This document shows, piece by piece, positions 23,935-31,551 of a stretch of DNA of 45,443 nucleotides. Each line of letters begins with the position of its first letter. Within the stretch, counting starts at the first letter, position 1. The stretch is from Planctomycetales bacterium (GTDB lineage: Bacteria > Planctomycetota > Planctomycetia > Isosphaerales > Isosphaeraceae). The stretch is from the NCBI GenBank assembly GCA_027449865.1, contig DAIDKV010000229.1, positions 1-45,443 on the forward strand, given 5' to 3'. The position numbers and the translations under genes are program-made. A model generated the notes under the pieces. The model searched no databases. It saw nothing but the letters and a program-made list of their open reading frames with translations, and had not been told where the DNA came from.

Positions 23935-25283
23935 TGGGTCGTCTCCTCGCGGAATGGCAGGATCAGGCACGAGAGACCGGCGGCCGAGGCGCCGAGGATC
24001 GCCCAGGCGAGCATCGAGGCGAACGTCGAGGACGTCCACGATCCGAGGGTAAGGTCGACCGATCGGGTCGCGGCGTGGAGGACCGCCGAGGCCATCACGC
24101 CGGCCATCGCCGAGGCGACTCCCGCGGCGGCCGTGTCGATGAGGTTTTGGGCCCGCCGCCATCCCGCGACCAGGCCCACCACCGAGGCCATCGCCGCGAC
24201 GATCGCCGCGAGAGCCGGCAGTCCTGGCCCCGAAACCCAAACCAGTAATGGGATCGCCAGGCCGATCGCGAGGGCCAATCCCACCCGCGCCAGGGGCCGC
24301 GTCCGGGCGATCGTCTGGGGCCATTCCCGCCCGGACGGGACGGATTCGGGAAGGTCCGGCGGAGACGTCGCCGCGCGGAACCGAATCGGGATGCGACGCG
24401 TTCCGCCGCTGGATTCCAGGACGATTTCCACCATCCCAGGCACGGACTCGGGCCGATCGATCTCGACCGCCAGATCGGATCGGTCGATCGTGAGGATCGG
24501 TCGGCCGTCGAGCCGGATCCACCCGATCCCGGCCGGCTCGACCCGGGCCGAGGTCCGGAGCCGCCGATAGCCGACGTTGGTGATCCGGAGGAGGTGCCGG
24601 GTCGTCCCGGCCGCCGGGGGGACTTCGAGGCTCTCGGGATGGACGTCCAGCTCGGGGGCGCTCGATTGCGAGGCGGGAATCCGCCCGAGCCACTCGTCGA
24701 GGCGATCGTCGGGGTCTCCGATCTGACGGGACGGGAGCAGGTCGGGACGGCCGATCCGTCGGAGGTACGATTCCAGCCTGCCGGACGTCAACTCGTCGCG
24801 GAGGTTGTCCCATCGGTTCGCGGCGAGGGTGAGGACGTCGTCCCACGTCCGGCCGACGACGGAGCCGGCGATCGTGAACGGCTCGGAGAGGCGTCCCGTC
24901 GTGGCCGGGATCGGCGGCGGGGCCGAGGCCGGCGCCAGCACCCGGAGCAAAACGCCGCCGACCTGGATCTCGTCGCCCGGCGCGATCGCGAGCGACTGGC
25001 CGGCGAGGAGGCGGCGTCGGTTGACGAACGTCCCGCCGGGAGAGTCGAGATCGCGGATCGCAAGACCGGAATGCCTTGATTCGATCATTGCCTGCCGTCC
25101 GGCCATCCGGCGTGGGGAGGCGCCTTCCTGATCGCGAAGGTCGATCCCCGGGGCGCCGTCGATCGCGTTTCCGAGGACGATCGCGGGGCCTTCGAGGTCG
25201 AGCCGCTTCCCGACCTCGCGACCGCGAACGATTTCCAGCGACCATCCGGCCGGTCGTCCGTTCGTCTCGGGTGTCGAGGGCAT
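23931..25283 (-). CDS. Degenerate FHA-domain membrane protein
   Basis: 450 aa. Residues about 15-117 have an FHA-like layout (SLEIVRGREVGKRLDLEGPA, IRDLDSPGGTFVNRRRLLAG, GDEIQVGGVLLRVL), but the canonical Arg, Ser-x-x-His and Asn-Gly are altered (GN, RMAGRQA, VNRR), so phosphothreonine binding may be lost. The middle (about 205-315, LDVHPESLEVPPAAGTTRHL then IRFRAA) resembles an Ig-like beta domain. The C-terminus has four or more membrane segments (about 335-445: ARVGLALAIGLAIPLLVWVS, ALAAIVAAMASVVGLVAGW, and others). The gene lies 12 bp after the other FHA gene and overlaps the vWA gene by 4 nt. It probably scaffolds the cluster at the inner membrane (inference). Confidence 0.82.
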   Translation of the reverse strand: MPSTPETNGRPAGWSLEIVRGREVGKRLDLEGPAIVLGNAIDGAPGIDLRDQEGASPRRMAGRQAMIESRHSGLAIRDLDSPGGTFVNRRRLLAGQSLAIAPGDEIQVGGVLLRVLAPASAPPPIPATTGRLSEPFTIAGSVVGRTWDDVLTLAANRWDNLRDELTSGRLESYLRRIGRPDLLPSRQIGDPDDRLDEWLGRIPASQSSAPELDVHPESLEVPPAAGTTRHLLRITNVGYRRLRTSARVEPAGIGWIRLDGRPILTIDRSDLAVEIDRPESVPGMVEIVLESSGGTRRIPIRFRAATSPPDLPESVPSGREWPQTIARTRPLARVGLALAIGLAIPLLVWVSGPGLPALAAIVAAMASVVGLVAGWRRAQNLIDTAAAGVASAMAGVMASAVLHAATRSVDLTLGSWTSSTFASMLAWAILGASAAGLSCLILPFREETTQ

Positions 25284-25295
25284 GGATTCCGCCTT

Positions 25296-26186
25296 TCAAC
25301 GATGTCGGAAGACGAGCCAGGTCCGGCCCAGCTCGATCCGGTCGCCGTCGCGCAGGGGATGGTCGCCCGCGATCACAGCTCCGTTGACTCGTGTCGTCCC
25401 GGCGCCGGCGAGGTCGCGAAGGAGATAGCCTTGGGCGGTCGCCGCGATCTCGGCGTGTCGGCGAGCCACGGAGGGATCGCCGAAGATCCCGACCTCGGCC
25501 CGCTCGTCGAGACCGAGACGCGAGACCGAAGGCGAGAGGAGGTAGATGCGCCCTTCTTGCCGTCCGCTCTGGATCTGGACCCAGGCGCGGCGGAGGGCCT
25601 GCTCGACGAGAGCCAGGGAGGTTCCCAGCCCGGCGCCCAGGATCACCATCCCCGGCGCCTGGACGAGGTCGGGTCGGTTTCCGGTGGTGAGGCGGAGCCA
25701 CTCGAAGACGAGTCCGCCGAGAAATCCTCCCAGACCGCCGCCGATCAGGCCGAAAACGAGGCGGTCGCGCGATCGATCGGCGATCCCCTGCCCCAGCCCG
25801 ATTCCGAGCCCGAGCACGGCCCACGACGCCGCCCGTCCGATCAAACCGCCCTGCACGATTCCGATCACCAGCTCACCCGCGACCAGCCCAAGAGCGCCGC
25901 CGACCGCCGCGGCCGGAGTACCCGTCGCGACCGATCGGCTAAGCTTGATCCAGGCCCGATCGCGGAACGGACCATACGCGTTGAGGAAGAACCCCAGCGA
26001 TCCGCCGATGAGCAGCCCGGCCATCGCGTCACGGATGTAAACCGATTCGGCCCGGACCCCCTCGACGTAGAGATAGAGCCCAAAGAGCCCGCCGAGTGCG
26101 CCGGCGAGGCCGAGGTCGTAGGCGTGTCGCAGATTTGCCCGCGTCGCGCGGGCGGGCGACGGGATCGGCGGCGGGAGGTACGTCAT
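25296..26186 (-). CDS. Polytopic membrane protein with C-terminal FHA domain
   Basis: 296 aa. Several Gly-rich hydrophobic segments span about 25-205 ([74 protein letters not shown]). A cytoplasmic FHA domain follows (about 215-296): [63 protein letters not shown]. Here the Ser-x-x-x-His and Asn-Gly of phosphothreonine binding are kept. Its ATG overlaps the Hsp70-vWA stop as ATGA, so the two are translationally coupled. An FHA reader implies a Ser/Thr kinase; none is in the window. The fold of the Gly-rich membrane part was not recognised. Confidence 0.85.
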   Translation of the reverse strand: MTYLPPPIPSPARATRANLRHAYDLGLAGALGGLFGLYLYVEGVRAESVYIRDAMAGLLIGGSLGFFLNAYGPFRDRAWIKLSRSVATGTPAAAVGGALGLVAGELVIGIVQGGLIGRAASWAVLGLGIGLGQGIADRSRDRLVFGLIGGGLGGFLGGLVFEWLRLTTGNRPDLVQAPGMVILGAGLGTSLALVEQALRRAWVQIQSGRQEGRIYLLSPSVSRLGLDERAEVGIFGDPSVARRHAEIAATAQGYLLRDLAGAGTTRVNGAVIAGDHPLRDGDRIELGRTWLVFRHR

Positions 26187-28279
26187 GCGAGGATGCGCAG
26201 CGAGCGCCCTCCCTCGGCAATCGCCCGGGCAATGTGGCCGAATGTCTGAACCAGCTCCCCTCGCTGGGCGAAGATCGAGGTCTGATCGTGGCTCGCCAGG
26301 CGACGGAGGTAATCGCGGTCGGCGTCGCCCGTCCCGATCGCAACGACCTCGATCCCCGATCGACGCGCCGCCTCCGCCTGCTCGACGGCGCTCTCCGGGG
26401 CGTCGGGGTAGCCGTCGGTCAGGAGGACGATGTAACGCCGGCGATCGTCGCCGACGAGCTGTCCGCGAGCCATTTCGAGGGCGTCCGTCAGATCGGTGCT
26501 TCCCTCGGTCTCGATCCGATGGATGGCCGCTTCGAGCCGGCGGACGTGGCTCGTCGCCGAGGCCAGTAGAGCCACCGACGTGGAGAACGAGATCAAACCG
26601 ACCTCGGTCGTGGTGAAGTCGCATCGGGCGAGGAACTCGCTGGCCGCCGATTGCGCCTCTTCCATCGGCGGGCCGGCCATGCTCGACGAGGCATCCACGA
26701 GGAGGAAGACGCGAATGCGCTTGGGCTCACGGTCGAGGGCCGATTCCGACGCCACGACGGGCGGGCCAGCCAGCCACGAAAGATCGTCGGGGACAGGCTC
26801 GACGGTCATCGGAAGCTCGCGTCCCGTCTCGCGCTGGATGGCGCGGACCTGCACGACGCCGTTCGCGTCGTAGGAGAGACGGACCTCGACCGCGACCTCC
26901 TCGGCGGTCGGTTCGATCGCGCGGAACACATATTTGCCGAGGATGTGGCAATCGATGGGTGCCCGGCTCTCGCCCTGCGTGACGTAAACCTCTAGCCGAT
27001 CGTTGGCGCCGCCGTGAGTCGCGTGCCAGTAGGTTCGGGCGTCGTCGGCTGGAATCGAGACGTTTCGCCGAATGACGATGTCGTTTACATAAGAACAACC
27101 ATCCGGACTCACGGCGACCGTGCCGAGGCTGTGCGACATCACATCGACAACACGACGCGCCGGGACCGACGGGGCGGCCTTCGAGCCAGCGAGGGTGAAC
27201 CGAGGGACGGCGTCGCCGATGGGCTCGCCGACCTCGATGGCTGCCTGAATCGCCGCGCCGAGGGCGACGACCTCGTCGACGTTCACCCCGGCGCGGGGCG
27301 GCTTGCCCGACATCTCGGAAACGTAGGAGCGGACCATCGGCATCCGGGTCGAGCCGCCGACGAGCAGGACACCGTCGAGCTTCGGCCAGTTCAAACCGGC
27401 CTCGGCCAGGGCCTCCTCAGTGAGTCTTCGGGTGCGCTCCATCAGTAGGAAGGTCATCGCTTCGAACTCGGTTCTCGCCAGTTCGAATGTCCTGCGCTCG
27501 GTGCCAAGCTGAAGGGTGATCCGGGCGGTCGAGCGGTCGGAGAGCGTCCACTTGGCCTGCTCGCTACGGACGAGGACCTCGTTGAGCATCATCGGGTCGT
27601 CGAGCGGGTCGAGGCCGGTCTCGGCGGCGAACCGCTCGGCGAGGAAGGTGGCGATCCGGTCGTCCCAGTTCTTGCCGCCGAGGTCGTGGTCGCCGGCCGT
27701 CGAGAGGATCTGAATGGCGTCCGGCGCGACGCGGGCGACGGTAACGTCAAACGTCCCGCCGCCGAGGTCGTAGATCAGGACGGTCTCCTCGATGCCCGAT
27801 TTTTGAATCCCGTAGGCGAGCGCGGCGGCGGTTGGCTCGTTGATGATCCGGAGGACGCGGAATCCGGCGGCGGTTCCAGCCTCGATGGTCGCGGTGCGCT
27901 GAGGATCGGCGAAGTAGGCGGGCACGGTGATGACGGCGCGATCGATCGAGTCGCCGAGCCTGGATTCGGCGTCTACCTTCAGCCGCTTCAAAACAATCTT
28001 CGAGAGGTCGGTCGCGGAATACGATCGGCCCTGGAACTGGAGCTGGAATTGCGGGTTGCCCATGTGGGGCTTGAAGAAGCTGGCGATCTCATCGTTGCCG
28101 AGCCGGGCCCATTCGCGGGCCTCCTGGCCGACGGCGGGCGGGTCGGTGCCGAAGTAGACGACCGAGGGCGTGATGTTCTGCCCCTCGCGATTGGCGAGGA
28201 TCGACGGGCGGCCGTAGGCGTCGCGGTGGGCCACCGCCGAGTTGGTCGTCCCCAGGTCGATACCGACGAAGGTGGGCAT
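26183..28279 (-). CDS. Hsp70 fused to a von Willebrand factor A domain
   Basis: 698 aa. Residues 1-375 are an Hsp70 ATPase domain: [13 protein letters not shown] (phosphate 1), [39 protein letters not shown] (phosphate 2) and [14 protein letters not shown]. Residues about 376-500 are the beta substrate-binding domain ([30 protein letters not shown] then GRELPMTVE). Instead of the alpha-helical lid, residues 520-698 form a vWA domain with MIDAS D529-A-S531-S-S533, Thr595 and Asp622 (LLTDGYPD). The protein has no signal or membrane segment, so it is cytoplasmic. It is the first gene of an operon-like run with two FHA membrane proteins and a second vWA protein. The start matches the Hsp70 N-terminus, although no good Shine-Dalgarno sequence is visible. 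Confidence 0.94.
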   Translation of the reverse strand: MPTFVGIDLGTTNSAVAHRDAYGRPSILANREGQNITPSVVYFGTDPPAVGQEAREWARLGNDEIASFFKPHMGNPQFQLQFQGRSYSATDLSKIVLKRLKVDAESRLGDSIDRAVITVPAYFADPQRTATIEAGTAAGFRVLRIINEPTAAALAYGIQKSGIEETVLIYDLGGGTFDVTVARVAPDAIQILSTAGDHDLGGKNWDDRIATFLAERFAAETGLDPLDDPMMLNEVLVRSEQAKWTLSDRSTARITLQLGTERRTFELARTEFEAMTFLLMERTRRLTEEALAEAGLNWPKLDGVLLVGGSTRMPMVRSYVSEMSGKPPRAGVNVDEVVALGAAIQAAIEVGEPIGDAVPRFTLAGSKAAPSVPARRVVDVMSHSLGTVAVSPDGCSYVNDIVIRRNVSIPADDARTYWHATHGGANDRLEVYVTQGESRAPIDCHILGKYVFRAIEPTAEEVAVEVRLSYDANGVVQVRAIQRETGRELPMTVEPVPDDLSWLAGPPVVASESALDREPKRIRVFLLVDASSSMAGPPMEEAQSAASEFLARCDFTTTEVGLISFSTSVALLASATSHVRRLEAAIHRIETEGSTDLTDALEMARGQLVGDDRRRYIVLLTDGYPDAPESAVEQAEAARRSGIEVVAIGTGDADRDYLRRLASHDQTSIFAQRGELVQTFGHIARAIAEGGRSLRILA

Positions 28280-28755
28280 TTCGTGGAGGATCGCGTTTTG
28301 GTGGTGGTGGATCGCCGGTCGTTCCGGGTGCGAAGCGCCAGGTTATCCGGGCTGAGGGCGACAGACAATCGCCCCGCGGGAAGTGATTCGTCGGTGGCGG
28401 GTGGGTATTCTTCCGGGAAATGCGCTGGGCGTGAAGTTGCTCGGAGTCCTGGCTGGAGCCGGCTCCTCCAATGCGTGATCGATTCGGACCGAGGGCGCGG
28501 TCACACAGCGATCGCCGGCCTGACGGGGGCCGGCGTCTACTGGAGAAAGACCAGGCCGTGCTTGCGAAATGTCGAGATGGCCCGATCGCTCGGGATGGGT
28601 CAGATCCTGAGCGATTTCTCGGACAGAAGGATCAAGGTTTGCGAACAAATTCGATGGAAGATCCCCTATTCAAGATTGCAGACAGGGGATGCCTTGGTGC
28701 CCTGAGACTGATATCCATCTGGAATCTGTCATCGGGAATCGATTCTTTGACAGCC
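28280..28755. other. 476-bp stretch without a recognised gene
   Basis: It lies between the ACP stop and the Hsp70-vWA start, both on the minus strand. Short frames on both strands show no motif. ATCCCCT (28661-28667) and AGGGGAT (28684-28690) form a 7-bp stem with a 16-nt loop downstream of the ACP gene, a weak terminator candidate. The promoter of the Hsp70/FHA/vWA run should be here, but I see no good -35/-10 pair. Confidence 0.5.
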
Positions 28756-29007
28756 TCAGGCGGCCTTTTTGGAGTCGATCAGCTCGGCGATCTGGCCGAT
28801 GGAGTCGAGATGCTCGACACCGGCCTCGTGCGCCTCGATGTTGATCCCGAATTTCTCCTCGAGGAAGACGACGAGCTTCAGGGTGCGGATCGAGTCGAGG
28901 ATGCCGCCGGTGATCAGCGGGGTGGAAGCGGTGAGCTCGTCGGGGTCCTCGCCGGGGAGAAACTCGCGCAGGATGAACTGGTGAACGGCCGTGGCGATAT
29001 CTTCCAT
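28756..29007 (-). CDS. Acyl carrier protein
   Basis: 83 aa: MEDIATAVHQFILREFLPGE, then LITGGILDSIRTLKLVVFLE with Ser39 in the DSI motif as the 4'-phosphopantetheine attachment site, then FGINIEAHEAGVEHLDSIGQ. The layout (four helices, acidic, GG-LDS) is that of stand-alone carrier proteins. ATG 29007 is set by AAGGAGG 5 nt upstream. It is not the fabD/fabG-linked housekeeping acpP, since no fatty-acid genes are nearby, and it is more like the carrier proteins of secondary or lipid-modifying pathways. No ketosynthase, adenylation or transferase gene lies in the window, so its partner is unknown. A Wza-like gene is divergent, 350 bp away. Confidence 0.9.
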   Translation of the reverse strand: MEDIATAVHQFILREFLPGEDPDELTASTPLITGGILDSIRTLKLVVFLEEKFGINIEAHEAGVEHLDSIGQIAELIDSKKAA

Positions 29008-29080
29008 GATGGCCTCCTTCGGCGTTTCCATTGCGGCCCGGATCGTCGGTCGAGGTCCGGGGAATCCTCCCGGCCCGTGG

Positions 29081-29109
29081 AAGCTAACCGACCGATCGAA
29101 TTCGGTCAA
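29081..29109 (-). promoter_or_regulatory. Candidate promoter for the acyl carrier protein gene
   Basis: On the minus strand TTGACC (29109-29104), a 17-bp spacer and TAGCTT (29086-29081) form a moderate sigma-70-type match, about 75 bp before the ACP start. Confidence 0.35.
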
Positions 29110-29223
29110 TGGGCAGATTCGCTCAAGCCGGGCCAGTCGGAGTTCCGAAACGTTGGACAGGTCAATCCTTCGAGGCGTTATCACGCCCCATCGGCCGAAG
29201 TCGACGGAAACAGGCCGTTTACG

Positions 29224-29252
29224 TTGACAGCCCGGAAATTCTCGGGTAAACA
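29224..29252 (+). promoter_or_regulatory. Sigma-70-type promoter for the export lipoprotein gene
   Basis: TTGACA (29224-29229), a 17-bp spacer and TAAACA (29247-29252): a perfect -35, optimal spacing and a 4/6 -10. Transcription would begin near 29260, leaving a leader of about 100 nt before the ATG at 29358. It is the best promoter match noticed in the window. Confidence 0.6.
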
Positions 29253-29357
29253 GGTCGGCGAACGATCCCGAGTTCGCCCGCCTGGCATTGACTCACCCGC
29301 GATCGACCCCCGGACTCGTTCGTCGGGCCACCCCTCGCTAGGAGATGGAGAGGCGGT

Positions 29358-30110
29358 ATGACCAGGATGGCAAAAACGCTCAAAACGCTAGGGCGGCGAG
29401 CGGGCCCGATCGCGATGCTCGGCTCTCTCTGCGTGGTCTGCGGATGCTCGTCGATCACGAAGAAGCACGAGGCGAACAAGATCCCGCAACTTGGCGTGAT
29501 CGACCCCAATCAGCCTCGCGAGCTGCACAAGGAGCCGTTCCCACCGTATGTGATCGAGCCGCCCGACGAGCTGGAGATCGCCATCCGTCCCCCCCTGCCC
29601 GACGGGATGCCGTCGACGTTCGTGGTTCAGCCGGATGGGTTTGTGGACCTCGGGTTTGTGGGAGACGTTTTCGTCGCGGGGCTGACCCTATCCGACGCCG
29701 AGGAACGGATCGCCCAGCACCTCAACGAGACGAAGCGGCCCGACAACGCCGAACCGCTCCCCGCCGACCGCAAGTATGAGGTCTCGATCCGGCTGGCGAA
29801 CAACCAGAGCAAGTTCTATTACGTGATGGGGGCCGTCGGCAATCAGGGCCGGTTCAAGAGCACCGGGAACGAGACGGTGCTGGATGCCGTGCTTCAGGCG
29901 GGTCTGAGGTCCAACAGCCTGCCCGACAAGATTTATGTGGCGCGTCCGCATCCGCACGGCGGGCCCGACATCATCCTCAAGGTCGACTGGTTCGGCATCC
30001 GTGATCGGGGCGACACGCTGACGAACTATCAGCTTGTGCCGGGCGACCGCGTGATCGTGCCCGGGACCAAGCCGCCGGGCGTGCTCGGAAGCCTGCTGGG
30101 CGGCGGCTGA
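29358..30110 (+). CDS. Wza-like polysaccharide export lipoprotein
   Basis: 250 aa. MTRMAKTLKTLGRRAGPIAM then a lipobox VVCGC (Cys30). The polysaccharide biosynthesis/export domain begins PPYVIEPPDELEIAIRPPLP, with TFVVQPDGFVDLGFVGDVFV and AGLTLSDAEERIAQHL. A SLBB-type segment follows (KFYYVMGAVGNQGRFKSTGN then ETVLDAVLQAGL), then NYQLVPGDRVIVPGTKP. Wza-family lipoproteins form outer-membrane channels for capsule or exopolysaccharide, usually with a Wzc chain-length kinase and glycosyltransferases, none of which is adjacent. It lacks the C-terminal amphipathic helix region of E. coli Wza (about 380 aa). ATG 29358 has GGAGAGG upstream. A link with the PEP-CTERM protein's exopolysaccharide system is possible but speculative. 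Confidence 0.87.
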   Translation: MTRMAKTLKTLGRRAGPIAMLGSLCVVCGCSSITKKHEANKIPQLGVIDPNQPRELHKEPFPPYVIEPPDELEIAIRPPLPDGMPSTFVVQPDGFVDLGFVGDVFVAGLTLSDAEERIAQHLNETKRPDNAEPLPADRKYEVSIRLANNQSKFYYVMGAVGNQGRFKSTGNETVLDAVLQAGLRSNSLPDKIYVARPHPHGGPDIILKVDWFGIRDRGDTLTNYQLVPGDRVIVPGTKPPGVLGSLLGGG

Positions 30111-30137
30111 TCCTGGTTGCGAAGGACATCCGGCGCG

Positions 30138-30839
30138 TCATCGCTCGGAGAACATCCGGGCGATGACGAAGGCCGCCGTCGCGGCCAGGCCGCCGATCAC
30201 GGTCGTGTGCAGCGCGCTTCGGAACGGCTGAACCCCCGTGAATCGTCCCTTGATGTAGCCGAAGATCGCGAGCGCCACGATGGTCACGCCGACCGAGATG
30301 AGGAGCCCATGGTGGGCGTCGGTGACGAACATGTAAGGTGCCAGCGGGATCATTCCGCCGGCGACGTAGGCACCGGCGATGGTCAGCCCGCTGTGAAGCG
30401 CCCGCCGCGGGTCGGGCTCTTCCAGGCCCAGTTCGAACCGCATCATGAAGTCGACCCAGGCGGGATGGTTCTTCTCGAAGGCGGCGAGGATCGGCTCGAT
30501 TTCGGCCTCGCTGAGGCCGTACTCTCGAAAGACGACGGCGACCTCCTCACGCTCGACGTGAGGCAATTCGACGACCTCGATCTCCTCGCGGCGCTTCTCG
30601 TTTTCGTAGTGCTCGGCGTCGCTTCGGGCGGCGAGATAACCGCCGAGCCCCATCGCGATCGATCCAGCGGCGACCTCGGCGAGTCCGGCGGTGACGACCA
30701 CCGACGTGGGGATGTTCGAGCCCGAGAGGCCCGCGGCGAGAGCGAACGGGACGGTCAGGCCGTCGGACATGCCGATCACGATGTCGCGGACAAGCTCGCT
30801 GGCGGTAAAGTGGCGCTCGACGTGGGCGATCTGGTGCAT
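30138..30839 (-). CDS. VIT1/CCC1-family membrane transporter
   Basis: 233 aa. HFTASELVRDIVIGMSDGLT then VPFALAAGLSG is the first transmembrane signature, and AAGSIAMGLGGYLAARSDAE follows in the second segment. A soluble helical loop (about 85-150: EREEVAVVFREYGLSEAEIE) has the acidic residues that bind metal in plant and yeast homologues. Three C-terminal segments follow (GLTIAGAYVAGGMIPLAPYM; LLISVGVTIVALAIFGYIKG; TVIGGLAATAAFVIARMF). The family transports Fe2+/Mn2+ into vacuoles in eukaryotes; bacterial members probably export or store these ions. ATG 30839 has GGAG 6 nt upstream. It is convergent with the Wza-like gene (27 bp). Confidence 0.9.
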   Translation of the reverse strand: MHQIAHVERHFTASELVRDIVIGMSDGLTVPFALAAGLSGSNIPTSVVVTAGLAEVAAGSIAMGLGGYLAARSDAEHYENEKRREEIEVVELPHVEREEVAVVFREYGLSEAEIEPILAAFEKNHPAWVDFMMRFELGLEEPDPRRALHSGLTIAGAYVAGGMIPLAPYMFVTDAHHGLLISVGVTIVALAIFGYIKGRFTGVQPFRSALHTTVIGGLAATAAFVIARMFSER

Positions 30840-30883
30840 CGGGGCTCCTGGTGGACGAGGGAAGCAGCACGGCCGAGTGGGAA

Positions 30884-31270
30884 TCAATCGCCCTCGCCGC
30901 AGGCGCGGCGGGCGTCGCGCTCGAACCAATTGTCGAAATAGTAGTGATCGCCCCGCCACCACGCCAAGAGGCTCGCCGCCAGGTAGGCCGGGATGAAGAG
31001 GCCGCCCCAACGCTCAACCTGGCGAACGTGGGCCTGCTCGTGGTCTCGGCAATAGTCGAGAGCCCACGCATCGAGGCCGACGATCACGTGTCCGAGGGTC
31101 ATCGCCGAGAAGCCCCACCATCGGCCGAGCCATCGCGAGAACCCGCCGTGGAATTCCAGGGCGCCGGAGCGAACCTGCACCCGCCCGCCCGTGGCGAGTG
31201 TCAGGGCGCCGGCGAGGAGGCCGACCATCGTCGTCGGGGAAGCCCAGGCGTAGAGAAGGAGTCGACGCAA
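30884..31270 (-). CDS. Small membrane protein with an HExxH motif
   Basis: 128 aa with TTG 31270 as start, because GGAGG lies exactly 7 nt upstream; a second TTG at 31318 lacks this. It has a first hydrophobic stretch (LYAWASPTTMVGLLAGALTL), a beta-like part (GGRVQVRSGALEFHGG), then DYCRDHEQAHVRQVERWGGL and a second membrane segment FIPAYLAASLLAWWRG. The ends of the protein are charged. HEQAH is an HExxH zinc-binding pattern and is followed by a WG-containing helix; a third ligand is not obvious. Similar small proteins occur in planctomycetes and cyanobacteria by recollection, without known function. It sits 44 bp upstream of the VIT gene on the same strand. Confidence 0.72.
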   Translation of the reverse strand: MRRLLLYAWASPTTMVGLLAGALTLATGGRVQVRSGALEFHGGFSRWLGRWWGFSAMTLGHVIVGLDAWALDYCRDHEQAHVRQVERWGGLFIPAYLAASLLAWWRGDHYYFDNWFERDARRACGEGD

Positions 31271-31551
31271 GCGGAAGCCTCCGGGATCCGGGCCGTCGGA
31301 CCCTCCCGATCGGCCCAATCACGGGCGATCGGGCATGGGTGCCCCCTGGCAATCCGTCCGCAACTCGGTTATTAAAAAACATCACCAACAGATTGCCTAG
31401 CCCGTCGATTGCGTGACGAGGTCGCCCCCCGCGCCGGACGTGGTCGTACCGGCCTGAGCGTGTGATTGCGATCGACGCCGCCGACGGGAGGGGAATTCCA
31501 ACCCATCGCGACGCCAACGTCCTGACCGGACGGCCCGACAGAGGACCCGGA

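Noticed and set aside
22891-25824. A continuous 977-residue minus-strand frame containing the vWA gene
   Set aside because: Upstream of ATG 23934 it is Arg/Pro/Gly-rich shadow sequence of the two FHA genes; the ATGA overlap and signal peptide fix the real start.
28661-28690. Stem-loop ATCCCCT/AGGGGAT as a strong terminator
   Set aside because: Only 7 bp with a 16-nt loop and no T-run; noted only within the intergenic description.
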